A DNA stretch of 25,442 bases from Bacillota bacterium (GCA_023395575.1 JAEWZA010000338.1:1-25442), one strand, 5' to 3'. Shown: positions 14,761-23,995, numbered from the stretch's first letter. A program made the numbers and translations. The notes: generated from the sequence alone by a model not told the origin.

Positions 14761-15882
14761 ATGGATAATCAATTTGATTTTTATATGCCAACTAAGGTAT
14801 GTTTTGAGGCTGGTATAACAAAAAAGCTGGATAAGTATGTAGAGGGAAAAAAAATATTGATTATATCAGATCCGTTTCTTTACAAGTCAGGTATAGCAAC
14901 CCAAATCGGTGAAGGTATGCATGGAAAAAATATAGAATATTTTAGCGACATAGAACCTAATCCCTCCTGTGAAAGTGTTGATAAAGCAGCTGAAGTTGCA
15001 AGAAATATAAAAGCAGATTGTGTTATAGGTTTAGGTGGAGGAAGTTCCCTTGATGTATCAAAAATAGTTGCGTGCCTGGTTACAAATGAAGGTAGCATTT
15101 ATGATTATTATAGCGGTGGCACTAGAACATTATCAAAAAGAAAAACCACTCTAATATGTATTCCTACTACAGCAGGAACTGGAAGTGAAGTAACTAATGT
15201 TGGTGTATTTACAAATAAGAAAGCCGGAATCAAAATGCCTATGGTTAATAATGAGTTCTGGCCTGATTATTCAGTAATTGACGCTGAATTGACATATACA
15301 TTACCTGCCCCTATTACTGCGTCAACTGGTATGGATGCGTTTTGCCATGCGATAGAGGCCTATTGGAATAAGGCATCTCAACCTATATGCGATATGCTGG
15401 CAATGGGAGCGATTAAATTAATTCTTGAAAATATAAAAACAGCATATGATGAGCCTTCCAACGTTGAAGCCAGAGCGGCGATGATAAAGGCAAGCTTAAT
15501 TGCCGGAATCGCGTTCAGTCAGACAAGAACAACAGGAATCCATGCTATTAGCTTTCCTTTAACTACTGAATTTGGAGCTAATCATGGTACTGCATGCTCA
15601 ATTACATTACCTGCATTTATCAAAATAAGCAGTGAACAGGCAGAGGTCAAAATGCAGGCTCTAGTTAATTATTTAGGTTTTAAAAGTATAGATAAATTTG
15701 CAGATGGCATAGAGGAATTAATGAAAAGTATGAACATGCCCGTTAGATTGAACCAAATAGGCGTGAAGGAAGAGGATTTAAAGCATATTACAGAGGTAGG
15801 ACTTGGAGCAGCAATTATTCAGCTTACTCCAGCTGTAATGAATGAAGAAACAGTTTATGCATTGTTAAAATCAATTTTATAA
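14761..15882 (+). CDS. Iron-containing alcohol dehydrogenase
   Basis: A 373-residue group III dehydrogenase. The NAD(P)-binding motif is [12 protein letters not shown] near residue 90, followed by [15 protein letters not shown] near 136. The four metal ligands of the family are all visible: D192, H196 ([11 protein letters not shown]), H261 and H275 ([17 protein letters not shown]). It probably reduces an aldehyde to an alcohol using NADH. I chose the ATG at 14761 because AAAGGGGA is 7 bases upstream; the ATG at 14743 precedes that site. It is the first gene of the sugar cluster, 28 bp before the transketolase subunit. In a sulfoglycolysis-like scheme it would reduce the C2 or C3 aldehyde left after carbon transfer. 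Its substrate cannot be read from sequence. Confidence 0.9.
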   Translation: MDNQFDFYMPTKVCFEAGITKKLDKYVEGKKILIISDPFLYKSGIATQIGEGMHGKNIEYFSDIEPNPSCESVDKAAEVARNIKADCVIGLGGGSSLDVSKIVACLVTNEGSIYDYYSGGTRTLSKRKTTLICIPTTAGTGSEVTNVGVFTNKKAGIKMPMVNNEFWPDYSVIDAELTYTLPAPITASTGMDAFCHAIEAYWNKASQPICDMLAMGAIKLILENIKTAYDEPSNVEARAAMIKASLIAGIAFSQTRTTGIHAISFPLTTEFGANHGTACSITLPAFIKISSEQAEVKMQALVNYLGFKSIDKFADGIEELMKSMNMPVRLNQIGVKEEDLKHITEVGLGAAIIQLTPAVMNEETVYALLKSIL

Positions 15883-15910
15883 ATAGCATTACAGTAGAAA
15901 AGGAGCGGTT

Positions 15911-16744
15911 ATGATGATTAATAAGGTAAAACTGCTTGAAGAAAAAGCTTGTGAAATACGTAAACTAACTATTCAGGCAATAGGTAAGCTTGGGGTCGGA
16001 CATATCGGAGGAGCATTGTCACTTTGCGAGGTGTTGTCAGTACTATATTTTGACTCAATGAAGGTGGACCCTAATAATTCAAAATTGGAAGATAGAGATA
16101 GATTTGTTTTATCAAAAGGCCACGGAGGGCCTGCACTATATGCAACGTTAGCACTCAAGGGATTTATTACGCTGGAGGAATTAGATACCTTGAACAGACC
16201 TAATACTCATTTGCCAAGCCATTGTGATATGAGACTAACTAATGGAATTGATATGTCCACAGGCTCTTTAGGACAGGGATTTTCAGCTGCTACAGGAATG
16301 GCTATTGCTGCAAAGCTGGATAAACGTGATTTAAACATATACACAATTATCGGAGATGGTGAAAGCCAAGAAGGACAAATCTGGGAAGCGGCAATGTGTG
16401 CAGGTGGTAGAAGACTTGATAATCTTATTGCGTTTACCGATTACAACAAGATGCAGATTGACGGGTTTATAGAGGATGTTAATGGATTGGAACCTCTTGA
16501 TAAAAAATGGGAAGCCTTTGGATGGCAGGTACAAATAGTTGATGGACATGATATTAAGCAAATATTATATGCTGTTGATAATGCCAAGAAGCTTAAAGGC
16601 AAGCCTCATATGATTATATTAAATACAATCAAGGGTAAAGGCGGATATTTTTGTGAGAATATGTTAGCCTCCCACAATATGAATATTTCTGAAGAACAAT
16701 GGAAAAATGCAATTGATTTATTGGAAGAGGGGGAGGAGGCATAG
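15911..16744 (+). CDS. Transketolase, N-terminal subunit
   Basis: A 277-residue subunit carrying the diphosphate-binding half of a split transketolase. The motif IIGDGESQEGQIWEAAM (about 146-162) with the distal Asn in TDYNKMQIDG binds thiamine diphosphate and Mg. KGHGGPALYA and STGSLGQGFSAATG are family signatures. It needs the next gene product for activity. Together they move a two-carbon ketol unit from a ketose to an aldose. Start: ATG at 15911 or the next codon at 15914; AGGAG at 15901-15905 suits 15914 slightly better. It ends one base before the C-subunit start, so the two are made together. Split transketolases occur for general pentose metabolism and in the sulfo-transketolase pathway. 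Confidence 0.93.
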   Translation: MMINKVKLLEEKACEIRKLTIQAIGKLGVGHIGGALSLCEVLSVLYFDSMKVDPNNSKLEDRDRFVLSKGHGGPALYATLALKGFITLEELDTLNRPNTHLPSHCDMRLTNGIDMSTGSLGQGFSAATGMAIAAKLDKRDLNIYTIIGDGESQEGQIWEAAMCAGGRRLDNLIAFTDYNKMQIDGFIEDVNGLEPLDKKWEAFGWQVQIVDGHDIKQILYAVDNAKKLKGKPHMIILNTIKGKGGYFCENMLASHNMNISEEQWKNAIDLLEEGEEA

Positions 16745-16745
16745 T

Positions 16746-17690
16746 ATGTTACTTGAAGATAGATGGTTAAGAGAAACTTATGTTGACTTATTAATTGAAC
16801 ATGCCAAAAAAGACAGCAGACTAGTGATAGTGGAAGCGGACCTTATGAAAGCAGCTGGTACAGTAAGATTTGGAAGTGAATTACCAGAGAGGACAGTTAA
16901 CGTAGGTGTTCAAGAAGCCAATATGATAGGTGTTGCAGCAGGAATGTCTGCAATGGGTAAAATTCCTTTTACTCATACATTTACTCCTTTTTCTACAAGA
17001 CGTGTGTGCGACCAGGTAACCTTGTCAGTAGCATATGCAGGCTTAAATGTAAAAATAATGGGAAGTGATCCTGGTGTAACAGCCGAGCTTAATGGTGGAA
17101 CTCATATGAGCATGGAAGATGTAGCAATTATGAGAAATATCCCTAATATGGTTATTTATGAGCCTGTTGACAGTGCGCAATTGAAAAAAATATTCCCTCA
17201 GATACTTGAGCATTATGGACCTGTGTATATTAGGTTACTTAGAAGAAATGCCGTTCAGATTTTTGATGACAATTACGACTTCAAGCTTGGTAAAGGAACA
17301 GTGTTAAAAGAAGGAAAAGATGTAACTGTTATAGCTAGCGGAATAATGGTAGCTGAGGCTTTGAAGGCTGAAAAGGTGTTAGTTGAAATGGGAATTGATG
17401 CTGAAATTATTAATATACACACAATAAAGCCTTTAGATGACGAGCTTGTTTTAGAAAGTGCTAAAAAGACAGGAGCGGTTGTAACAGCTGAAAATCATTC
17501 CATTTTAAACGGACTTGGTGGTGCTGTAGCTGAATTTTTGAGTGAAAACTATCCTGTTCCGGTTCAGAGAGTGGGTGTAAAGGATCATTTTGGTGAGGTT
17601 GGATTTACTGAATTCTTAAAGGGTAAATATGGACTTACAGAAAAGGAAATTGTACAGGCTGCACAAAAAGCAATTTCAATGAAAAGATAA
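16746..17690 (+). CDS. Transketolase, C-terminal subunit
   Basis: A 314-residue partner of the preceding subunit, with the pyrimidine-binding and C-terminal domains. The catalytic glutamate lies in NVGVQEANMIGVAAGM (E near residue 56), and PFTHTFTPFSTRRVCDQV follows. IINIHTIKPLDDELV and TAENHSILNGLGGAVAEFL belong to the C-terminal domain. The ATG at 16746 follows GAGGGGGAGGAGG and the N-subunit stop by one base; an upstream ATG in this frame at 16707 lies inside the N-subunit gene and is not needed. The sugar-phosphate pocket cannot be read confidently, so substrate specificity is open. Confidence 0.93.
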   Translation: MLLEDRWLRETYVDLLIEHAKKDSRLVIVEADLMKAAGTVRFGSELPERTVNVGVQEANMIGVAAGMSAMGKIPFTHTFTPFSTRRVCDQVTLSVAYAGLNVKIMGSDPGVTAELNGGTHMSMEDVAIMRNIPNMVIYEPVDSAQLKKIFPQILEHYGPVYIRLLRRNAVQIFDDNYDFKLGKGTVLKEGKDVTVIASGIMVAEALKAEKVLVEMGIDAEIINIHTIKPLDDELVLESAKKTGAVVTAENHSILNGLGGAVAEFLSENYPVPVQRVGVKDHFGEVGFTEFLKGKYGLTEKEIVQAAQKAISMKR

Positions 17691-17705
17691 AGGGAGGTTT
17701 TGTAT

Positions 17706-18182
17706 ATGAAGAAAATAATAATAGGCTCAGATAAATCAGGATTTCCATTAAAGGAAGCTGTTAAAGCTCATTTAATTAATGCGGGATATGAGGTTGTTGA
17801 TGGCGGAACAACAAAGGAAGATGAACCAAAGCCTTACTTTGAAGTTGCAGCAGCAGTTGCAAAACGAGTATCAGAGGGAGAATTTGAAAAAGCCGTTTTG
17901 ATTTGTGGTACAGGTATGGGAATGTCAATTGTAGCTAATAAGTATAAAGGCGTGTATGCGGCAGTATGTGAAAATACCTTTGCAGCAGAAAAAGCCAGAG
18001 CTATAAATGATGCAAATATATTAGCTATGGGTGGATGGATAACACCGGAATTTGTAGGATGTGTGATGGTAGATACTTTTCTGAATACAGAGTTCACACA
18101 GAATTTAGAGGATTGGCGTGCTAAAAATTTGCAAAACGCGAGGATTCAAGTAAAAAGGATAGAAGAAGAAATCTATAAATAA
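17706..18182 (+). CDS. RpiB/LacAB family sugar isomerase with altered active site
   Basis: A 158-residue protein of the ribose-5-phosphate isomerase B family. The catalytic cysteine is kept (C67 in LICGTGMGMSIVANK), as is the first aspartate (D9 in GSDKSG). Several canonical residues have changed. The His after the Asp is Lys10. The His of the RxHND motif that helps open the sugar ring is Ile100 (ARAINDAN). The C-terminal phosphate-binding GRHxxRV segment is replaced by a different Arg/Lys-rich stretch (EDWRAKNLQNARIQVKRI). So it is probably an aldose-ketose isomerase for a substrate other than ribose 5-phosphate. The sulfo-transketolase pathway uses an RpiB-family sulfoerythrose isomerase next to split transketolase, exactly this gene order. 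The ATG at 17706 has GGGAGG 8 bases upstream; a TTG at 17700 is also possible. Confidence 0.85.
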   Translation: MKKIIIGSDKSGFPLKEAVKAHLINAGYEVVDGGTTKEDEPKPYFEVAAAVAKRVSEGEFEKAVLICGTGMGMSIVANKYKGVYAAVCENTFAAEKARAINDANILAMGGWITPEFVGCVMVDTFLNTEFTQNLEDWRAKNLQNARIQVKRIEEEIYK

Positions 18183-18207
18183 AATTTATAACGAAGGAGA
18201 GATACTA

Positions 18208-18885
18208 ATGAAATATTTTTTGGACAGTGCCAAATTAGATGAAATAAAGTATGCATATGAGAATTATGGAATTGATGGAGTTACAACAAATCCTAGACAT
18301 ATTAAATTAAGTGGAAAACCATTTATGCAGGTTGTAAAGGATGTTGCTGCATGGATTAAGGAAGAAGGATTAGAGGGAATGGATAAATTTCCTGTTTCTT
18401 TTGAGATTAATCCACACCATGACAAGTGGGAGGACATTGTTGAGGCTGGAAAAGAAGTGGCTTCCTATTCTCCTAACTATGTAATTAAGGTTCCATGTAC
18501 AGAGCAAGGCTTGATTGCTGCTAAAAAACTTGAAAAAATTGGAATAAGGACAAATGTCACATTAGTATTCTCTACCTCACAGGCGATACCTGTCGGCAAG
18601 CTGGGTGCAAAGTTTGTCTCTCCTTTCGTAGGCTGGAAAGAAAATAGCGGAGATGATGCGCTGGAATATATAACGAAAATAGTTCAGATTTATAGAAATT
18701 ATGGAATGAAAACAGAAATTATTGTTGCAGCTGTAAGAAATGGTAAGCAAATAGGAGATTATGCACAAGTGGGTGCAGATATAGTTACTTGTGGTTTAGA
18801 TGTGTATAAGGCAAGCTTTGAGCATCCATTTACTACATATGGATTAGGTGTTTTCAGAGATGCCTGGGATGGCACTGCAAAATAA
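18208..18885 (+). CDS. TalC/FSA-like transaldolase family protein
   Basis: A 225-residue short transaldolase or fructose-6-phosphate-aldolase type. The Schiff-base lysine is K94 in YVIKVPCTEQGL, followed by TNVTLVFSTSQA and FVSPFVGW. DGVTTNPRHI replaces the usual TTNPSLI, SFEINPHH replaces SAEV, and GWKENSGDD replaces GRLDD, so the substrate pocket is atypical. It would cleave or transfer a three-carbon dihydroxyacetone unit. Short transaldolases of this kind split 6-deoxy-6-sulfofructose in the sulfo-TAL pathway; whether this one does is unknown. Strong AAGGAG ribosome binding site; 25 bp after the RpiB-like gene. An ordinary transaldolase of the pentose phosphate pathway is the alternative. 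Confidence 0.88.
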   Translation: MKYFLDSAKLDEIKYAYENYGIDGVTTNPRHIKLSGKPFMQVVKDVAAWIKEEGLEGMDKFPVSFEINPHHDKWEDIVEAGKEVASYSPNYVIKVPCTEQGLIAAKKLEKIGIRTNVTLVFSTSQAIPVGKLGAKFVSPFVGWKENSGDDALEYITKIVQIYRNYGMKTEIIVAAVRNGKQIGDYAQVGADIVTCGLDVYKASFEHPFTTYGLGVFRDAWDGTAK

Positions 18886-19081
18886 TCCAACTTTCCATTG
18901 ATAAGCTACTACATTTATAATTCAACTGAAAAAGTCTGAGTAAATAACTTTACATTGTCAGTTCAAAATTTTAGGTGTTTAAGCCCTTCGCTGGAAAAAG
19001 GGAGTATAAAACATTGAAAAGTTTAAACGCAGATAGACTGTGTTGTCAGGTTGGGTAAATAAAAAATAAAGGAGACTAATT

Positions 19082-20398
19082 ATGCTTCAGAAAATAAAAT
19101 TAGGTGTTGTTTGCTTAACAAGAACAACCTATGAATATAAAACAGCTCAAAAAATGTTCAATGAAACAATGGAAGATTTAAAAAAGCTTCCTGAAGTTGA
19201 GTATACTTTTATAGAGGAATGTGTGATTGAGGTGGCTGATGCAGAAGCTGCTGCAACTAAATTATTAGCTGCAAATGTGGACGGAGTAGTTATTATAAGC
19301 GGAACCTTCCATTTAGGACATCTTGCATTAGTGTTTGCTAAGCATATTAAAAAGCCATTTTTGTTGTGGGCCTACAATGAGCTTCCATACGATGGTGGTA
19401 AAATACGTTTAAATTCTGTATGTGGTTTAAATTTAAATGCTTCTAACTTATATAAAACAGGCAAGGATGACTATAACTGCACAATTGGAGATAAGATTGA
19501 CGAAAAGTGGATATCAGCATTAAGAATAAAGGTAGCTTTAGAAAATGCTAAAATTGGGCTTGTAGGCTATCGTGCACATGGTTTTTTCAATGTTGGTGTT
19601 GATGATATGGATTTATATCAAAAAACAGGTATCTTAGTTGACCATTATGAAATTTCTGATATGTATTCACAACCAATAACTGACGAAGAGCTTAAAGCAG
19701 CTGAGAAAGAGGTCAGAGAATTATTTATATGCCGAGAAGTGAATGACACACAAGTTAAGAATGTTGCAAGACTTTGTGTAAGTGCTACTAAATTTATTGA
19801 AAAAAATAATTTGTCAGCAGTAGCAGTTAGATGTTGGCCTGAATTTGCTGCAAATTATGGTATATCTCCTTGCGCAGCAATGTCTATTTTGCAATCAAAG
19901 GGTTTGATATTGGCATGTGAAGGTGATATTGAAGGTGCATTGTCAATGCTGGCAGGTGCTGCTATTGGTGCTGAAACTCCGTTTTTAGCAGACCTTTCAC
20001 AGGTGGATTTAAAGGAAGATTTTGCTTTGTTGTGGCATTGTGGAGTTGCTCCTGCAAATCTCTGGGATGGTAAAAGTGAGAGAACACTTGATACCTATTT
20101 TTCTGGAGGAAAGGGAGTTACAGCTGGATTTGTTATGAAAGAGGGGCGTGTAAACCTCCTCAGAATTGATACTGCAAGAGGTAAGACAAGAATGTTTATT
20201 GCTGCAGGGGAATCTATAGAGATGAAAAAACAGCTTTGTGGAACTTATACAAAGGTTAAATTTGAGCAGAGTATTTCTGAATTATTAGACAAGGTTACCG
20301 AAACAGGCGTTGCACATCATTTAGCCATGTTCTACGGAGAGTATAGAGACATTTTGAAGTTGACTGCTAAGATGATGAATTATGAAGTTATCGAGTAA
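19082..20398 (+). CDS. L-fucose/L-arabinose isomerase-like protein
   Basis: A 438-residue protein of the FucI-like fold. Candidate metal ligands are E254 (RCWPEFAANYG), D282 (CEGDIEGALSML) and H319 (LLWHCGVAPANLW), which match the Glu-Asp-His set of fucose and arabinose isomerases. It probably interconverts an aldose and a ketose. It is shorter than typical FucI (about 590) and close to the COG2407-type uncharacterised isomerases, so the sugar is unknown. It follows the TalC-like gene by about 200 bp, a gap with a few small hairpins and no terminator I trust. The ATG has AAAGGAG upstream. No sugar kinase follows, which is unusual for a fucose or arabinose route. Confidence 0.82.
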   Translation: MLQKIKLGVVCLTRTTYEYKTAQKMFNETMEDLKKLPEVEYTFIEECVIEVADAEAAATKLLAANVDGVVIISGTFHLGHLALVFAKHIKKPFLLWAYNELPYDGGKIRLNSVCGLNLNASNLYKTGKDDYNCTIGDKIDEKWISALRIKVALENAKIGLVGYRAHGFFNVGVDDMDLYQKTGILVDHYEISDMYSQPITDEELKAAEKEVRELFICREVNDTQVKNVARLCVSATKFIEKNNLSAVAVRCWPEFAANYGISPCAAMSILQSKGLILACEGDIEGALSMLAGAAIGAETPFLADLSQVDLKEDFALLWHCGVAPANLWDGKSERTLDTYFSGGKGVTAGFVMKEGRVNLLRIDTARGKTRMFIAAGESIEMKKQLCGTYTKVKFEQSISELLDKVTETGVAHHLAMFYGEYRDILKLTAKMMNYEVIE

Positions 20399-20441
20399 TT
20401 TGGTATATGGGATATTACATCAAAATTAGTGGAGGTAAACT

Positions 20442-21506
20442 ATGGACACATTTAAAGGTAAATTACATGAAACAGCAGTAAAATTCCCTAATACACATAT
20501 TTGGATGGATTCATGCGGAGAAATTGAATTAGATTATGCGTTAGAAAGAGGATGCGTTGGGGCAACAAGCAATCCTGCAATAGTTGGAGCTGTTATTAAG
20601 CAAGAGCTAACAAAGTGGCAAACTCGTATTAAGGAAATGGCGGCACAGAGAAAGGATATTACAGAGGATGATATTGCATATGGTATCATCTATGAAATGG
20701 GTGCCGAAAGATCTAAAAAGCTACTTCCTATTTTTGATGAGTTTAAAGGGAAAAAAGGAAGATTATCGATACAAACAAATCCTAAATATTATAGAGATAC
20801 AGCGAGAATGTTAGAACAAGCAGATATTCTAAATAACTTAGGAAGAAATATGCAAGTAAAGATGCCAGCTTCTGAGGCGGGTATTAATGCAATGGAAGAA
20901 GCAACCTACAGAGGTATAAGTATCAACGCTACTGTTTCTTTCACTGTAGCTCAAGCAATTGCTGTTGCTGAAGCTGTTGAAAGAGGCTTAAAAAGAAGAG
21001 AAGTAGAAGGACTTCCAACAGAGGAAATGTCTCCGGTATGTACAATTATGATTGGAAGAACAGATGATTGGCTCAAGAAATATACCAATGACAATGATAT
21101 ACTTGTTGATCCTGAGTGTCTCGAATGGGCAGGATTGGCAGTTATGAAAGAGGCTTATAGGATTTATAAGCAAAGAGGTTATAGGACAAGACTGCTATCT
21201 GCTGCATGTAGAAACCACCATCATTGGTCACAATTAATTGGCGGAGAATTATCAATGACAATTCCTTACAATTGGCATTTGAAAATTAATGCATGTGATG
21301 TTGAGGTGAAAAGCAGAATTGATGAACCTATAAAGCAGGAATATATGAATGAATTAAATAAGCTAAGTGAGTTCAAGAAATCCTTTGATGAGCATGGCAT
21401 GACACCAGCGGAATTTGAAAAGTACGGTGGATTTAGAACTACTGTAGCAGGATTTATCTCAGGCTATGATGACTTAGTGAAATTAGTCAGAGGATATATG
21501 ATTTAA
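20442..21506 (+). CDS. Transaldolase family protein, long and divergent
   Basis: A 354-residue transaldolase. IWMDSCGEIELDYAL and ATSNPAIVGAVI begin the barrel, the likely Schiff-base lysine is K140 (MQVKMPASEAG), and NATVSFTVAQAIAVAEAVER follows. The C-terminal part has an unusual His-rich stretch, LSAACRNHHHWSQLIGGELS, then TIPYNWHLKIN. It is unlike both classical Tal and TalC. It is the second transaldolase of this cluster, so the two probably act on different sugars. GGAGG lies before the ATG, 43 bp after the isomerase-like gene. Function within the cluster is inferred only. Confidence 0.82.
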   Translation: MDTFKGKLHETAVKFPNTHIWMDSCGEIELDYALERGCVGATSNPAIVGAVIKQELTKWQTRIKEMAAQRKDITEDDIAYGIIYEMGAERSKKLLPIFDEFKGKKGRLSIQTNPKYYRDTARMLEQADILNNLGRNMQVKMPASEAGINAMEEATYRGISINATVSFTVAQAIAVAEAVERGLKRREVEGLPTEEMSPVCTIMIGRTDDWLKKYTNDNDILVDPECLEWAGLAVMKEAYRIYKQRGYRTRLLSAACRNHHHWSQLIGGELSMTIPYNWHLKINACDVEVKSRIDEPIKQEYMNELNKLSEFKKSFDEHGMTPAEFEKYGGFRTTVAGFISGYDDLVKLVRGYMI

Positions 21507-21672
21507 TAATTCAACTTTTCCAGCTTAAATTGTAGATGTCCAAACTTATCAAATGAAAAGTAATATAATAGCGAAAAAATTGCAATAAATAGTTAGGTTA
21601 AAAAACTTGCTGAATGAATATATGGATTTAATTGAGTATGATTGCAATAATAAATGCCCTACTCTACTAAGT
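21507..21672. other. Intergenic region before the EamA gene
   Basis: AT-rich with no gene. It ends in a palindrome, CTCTACTAAGTAGAG (21662-21676), that overlaps the start of leader element copy D and could be an operator or hairpin. No convincing terminator separates the transporter from the second transaldolase. Confidence 0.45.
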
Positions 21673-21736
21673 AGAGATTCTCCACAGATATTATTCATTG
21701 TTTTTTGTGACTGAAGTGGGCGTGGAGGTTATAATG
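21673..21736 (+). repeat. Leader element copy D (upstream of the EamA transporter)
   Basis: AGAGATTCTCCAC, an AT-rich stretch, TTTTTTGTGACTGAAGTG and GGCGTGGAGGTTATAATG. It matches copy A in the AGAGATTCTNCAC block and copies A and C in the GGCGTGGAGGTTA block. A similar leader on unrelated genes points to a mobile or regulatory 5' cassette. Confidence 0.6.
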
Positions 21737-22642
21737 AAAATTAAACAGACTGCACCATTAATTCTTCTAGCCATAATATGGGGAGCCTATTATGTAGCAA
21801 GTCAGAGGGCAGTATCACAAATGTCTGTGTTTACTGTCGGTATTGCTGTCAGATTTTTGACTATGGTTATACTTACTATAATTATGGCTAAAAGGAATGA
21901 ATTAAAATTACTCTTTAGAACAAAAGGAATTCTTCCTAGACTTATTTTGATTGGAATATTAGGGTTTTTACTAGACCTCACTGCATTTATCGGCCTCAGT
22001 TTTTCCAATGCTGGAAGCGGGACAGCCTTACTAAAATGCGATATTATTTTTGTTAATTTAATTTCTGTAATTATTTATAAAGAAAAATTCACCAAACTAG
22101 ATTGGGGATTTACTTTGATGATGCTCTTTGGAGTATTAATGGTAATGGGCATTGATATAACGGAGTTACGTTTTGGAAATAAGGGTGATATATTCTTTAT
22201 ACTAAGTGCGCTGTTTGTTTCTATTAATGCATTTGTGATAAAGAGTGTCCAGCTGGACAAAAAGAATCCAGCAGCGGATAATGTGGTTGCGTATTATAAT
22301 AATTTCATAACAATGATTTTATTTACTATTTCGGCTGTTTCTATGGGTGCTTTTGGACAGCTAAAACTATTGACGGAAAATAAATCATTATTGATAGCTA
22401 CATTATTTGCAGGTCTGGGACAAACTCTGATTTATATTGTATACTATTACAATTTAAGACGCTTTCCTGTTTGGATAGTAAAAGTATTTTTACTATTAAT
22501 GCCTATTGTAGCGGCTGTAATAGCGTTTATTCTGTTTAATGATGTTATGGTTACAAGCCAGTATATTGGAATTGCAATAGTATTATCAGGTGCTTTTGGA
22601 ATACTGATAGAGCAAAAAAAGAAGGCTGAAAAAAAGCCGTAG
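21734..22642 (+). CDS. EamA/DMT family transporter
   Basis: A 302-residue membrane protein with about ten hydrophobic segments arranged as two EamA repeats, for example LILLAIIWGAYYVASQRA at the start and IGIAIVLSGAFGILIEQ at the end, followed by a short lysine-rich tail (KKKAEKKP). DMT transporters export or import metabolites across the cell membrane. As the last gene on the plus strand of the sugar cluster, it may export the end product or take up the substrate. The ATG at 21734 has GGAGG five bases before it; a TTG at 21698 would add 12 residues encoded by leader element D and is unlikely. Its own leader element suggests it can be expressed apart from the genes before it. Confidence 0.88.
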   Translation: MKIKQTAPLILLAIIWGAYYVASQRAVSQMSVFTVGIAVRFLTMVILTIIMAKRNELKLLFRTKGILPRLILIGILGFLLDLTAFIGLSFSNAGSGTALLKCDIIFVNLISVIIYKEKFTKLDWGFTLMMLFGVLMVMGIDITELRFGNKGDIFFILSALFVSINAFVIKSVQLDKKNPAADNVVAYYNNFITMILFTISAVSMGAFGQLKLLTENKSLLIATLFAGLGQTLIYIVYYYNLRRFPVWIVKVFLLLMPIVAAVIAFILFNDVMVTSQYIGIAIVLSGAFGILIEQKKKAEKKP

Positions 22643-22677
22643 AAAGCAGTAACTAACTACTTATGGTGAACAACAAG

Positions 22678-22708
22678 AAAACCCACTGTCGTATTGTCGG
22701 TGGGTTTT
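22678..22708. terminator. Bidirectional terminator between EamA and ROK genes
   Basis: AAAACCCAC (22678-22686) pairs with GTGGGTTTT (22700-22708); the loop is 13 bases. A-tract on one side and T-tract on the other allow it to serve the converging transcripts on both strands. Confidence 0.75.
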
Positions 22709-22732
22709 ACGCTGCTTTGAGAAGCTAAACAG

Positions 22733-23965
22733 TTAACTCTTATCTGTATTGAATAAACCGCCGTTTTGAAAGAAATAATTCACAATTGTTGAAGCTGGAC
22801 CAAGGGTTTCTAATTGTAAATTAAAGCTACTAAACGTAACTTTTTTATAGCCTGAATATCGGGATAATTGTAAGTGGAGGTTTGTTCTAAACTTATCCAT
22901 TTCAAAAAATTCGCCATATAATATAACTGATTCGGGATCAAATAAGCACATTGAGTTTTTAATAGCTATAGCAAGATAGTAAACAGACCTGTTTATTATA
23001 CTTTCTATTGCTTTATCACCTTCTTCATAAGCCTTAGCAATGAGTCGGATGTTGACATTATTTATATTTCCGTCAGTAAGTCTGTAAAGAGCTGGGGATA
23101 GATTTTTTGACATTAATTCAACTGCGTTACTCTGAATTGCATCAAAGCCAGCTATTGTCTCTAAACATCCCTGATTTCCGCACACACAAACTATACCATT
23201 TGGGTCGGATATTGTATGACCAAGCTGAATGGCATTAAAGTCATATACGCTCAAGTTATCCTGATAGGTTACTCTTGCAGCACCAACACCTGGTCCGTAT
23301 TTTATAAATAGCATATTATCAGCATGCTCTAATTGGGAGAAGAAGCTCTCACCATGAGCAAGAGAGCATATATTATTGGTTAAAATAATAGGGACATTAA
23401 GCTTCTTCTGTAAATAGTCAACAACATTAACATTGTCTTCCCATATTTCATAAGAATGAATGCTAATTCCCTGCCTGGAGTTAACAATACCTTTAACGCT
23501 GACACCAACACCTAATAACGTTCTAGTTCTTAAAACATCATAGTTTATAAGGTCAAAATTAAGGATTGAACAAATCTTATCCAAAATGGCAGATGATTGT
23601 TTATGACAGTCTGCTGTATATATGGTATCTTCAAATAAAATATTGTTTTTTAGATCAATACAAATAATCTGAAACTTATTTCTACTTATATAAACGCCCA
23701 CTGCAGCAAACTTCTGGCTGTTTATTTCCAGTATTATCTCTTTTCGACCTTTACGATTATTGTTTTGCTCTACGTAAGATTCAATAAGAATACCTTCGTT
23801 GATTAGGTCGGTTGTTATCAGTGTTATTGCAGCTGGTGTTAAGTTGAGTTTATTGGCAATTTCTTTTCGAGAAATACCTCCAGTACGATATATTAAATTC
23901 AGAATAGAACTTCTGTTTTTAATTTTTACACCAAGCATATTGATTCCATTAGTTTTATTATCCAT
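22733..23965 (-). CDS. ROK family transcriptional repressor (NagC/XylR type)
   Basis: A 410-residue protein. Residues 15-65 form a winged helix (LNLIYRTGGISRKEIANKLN, then LTPAAITLITTDL), and residues 85-400 form a ROK domain with the zinc motif CVCGNQGCLET and FIKYGPGVGAARV. The position of the kinase catalytic Asp (NDAN) reads NNIC, so it is a sugar-sensing regulator, not a kinase. It probably represses the neighbouring sugar cluster and its own operon and is released by a sugar or sugar phosphate. It starts 30 bp after the DUF4867 stop. The ribosome binding site for the ATG at 23965 is weak, so translation may be coupled; a start at the ATG of MLGVKIK (nine codons in) is an alternative. 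Confidence 0.9.
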   Translation of the reverse strand: MDNKTNGINMLGVKIKNRSSILNLIYRTGGISRKEIANKLNLTPAAITLITTDLINEGILIESYVEQNNNRKGRKEIILEINSQKFAAVGVYISRNKFQIICIDLKNNILFEDTIYTADCHKQSSAILDKICSILNFDLINYDVLRTRTLLGVGVSVKGIVNSRQGISIHSYEIWEDNVNVVDYLQKKLNVPIILTNNICSLAHGESFFSQLEHADNMLFIKYGPGVGAARVTYQDNLSVYDFNAIQLGHTISDPNGIVCVCGNQGCLETIAGFDAIQSNAVELMSKNLSPALYRLTDGNINNVNIRLIAKAYEEGDKAIESIINRSVYYLAIAIKNSMCLFDPESVILYGEFFEMDKFRTNLHLQLSRYSGYKKVTFSSFNLQLETLGPASTIVNYFFQNGGLFNTDKS

Positions 23966-23995
23966 AGAGTCACATCTTTTCTTCTATAAGTATGT

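Noticed and set aside
21698..21733. Upstream TTG start for the EamA gene
   Set aside because: The extra 12 codons are the repeated leader element; the ATG at 21734 has GGAGG at proper spacing.
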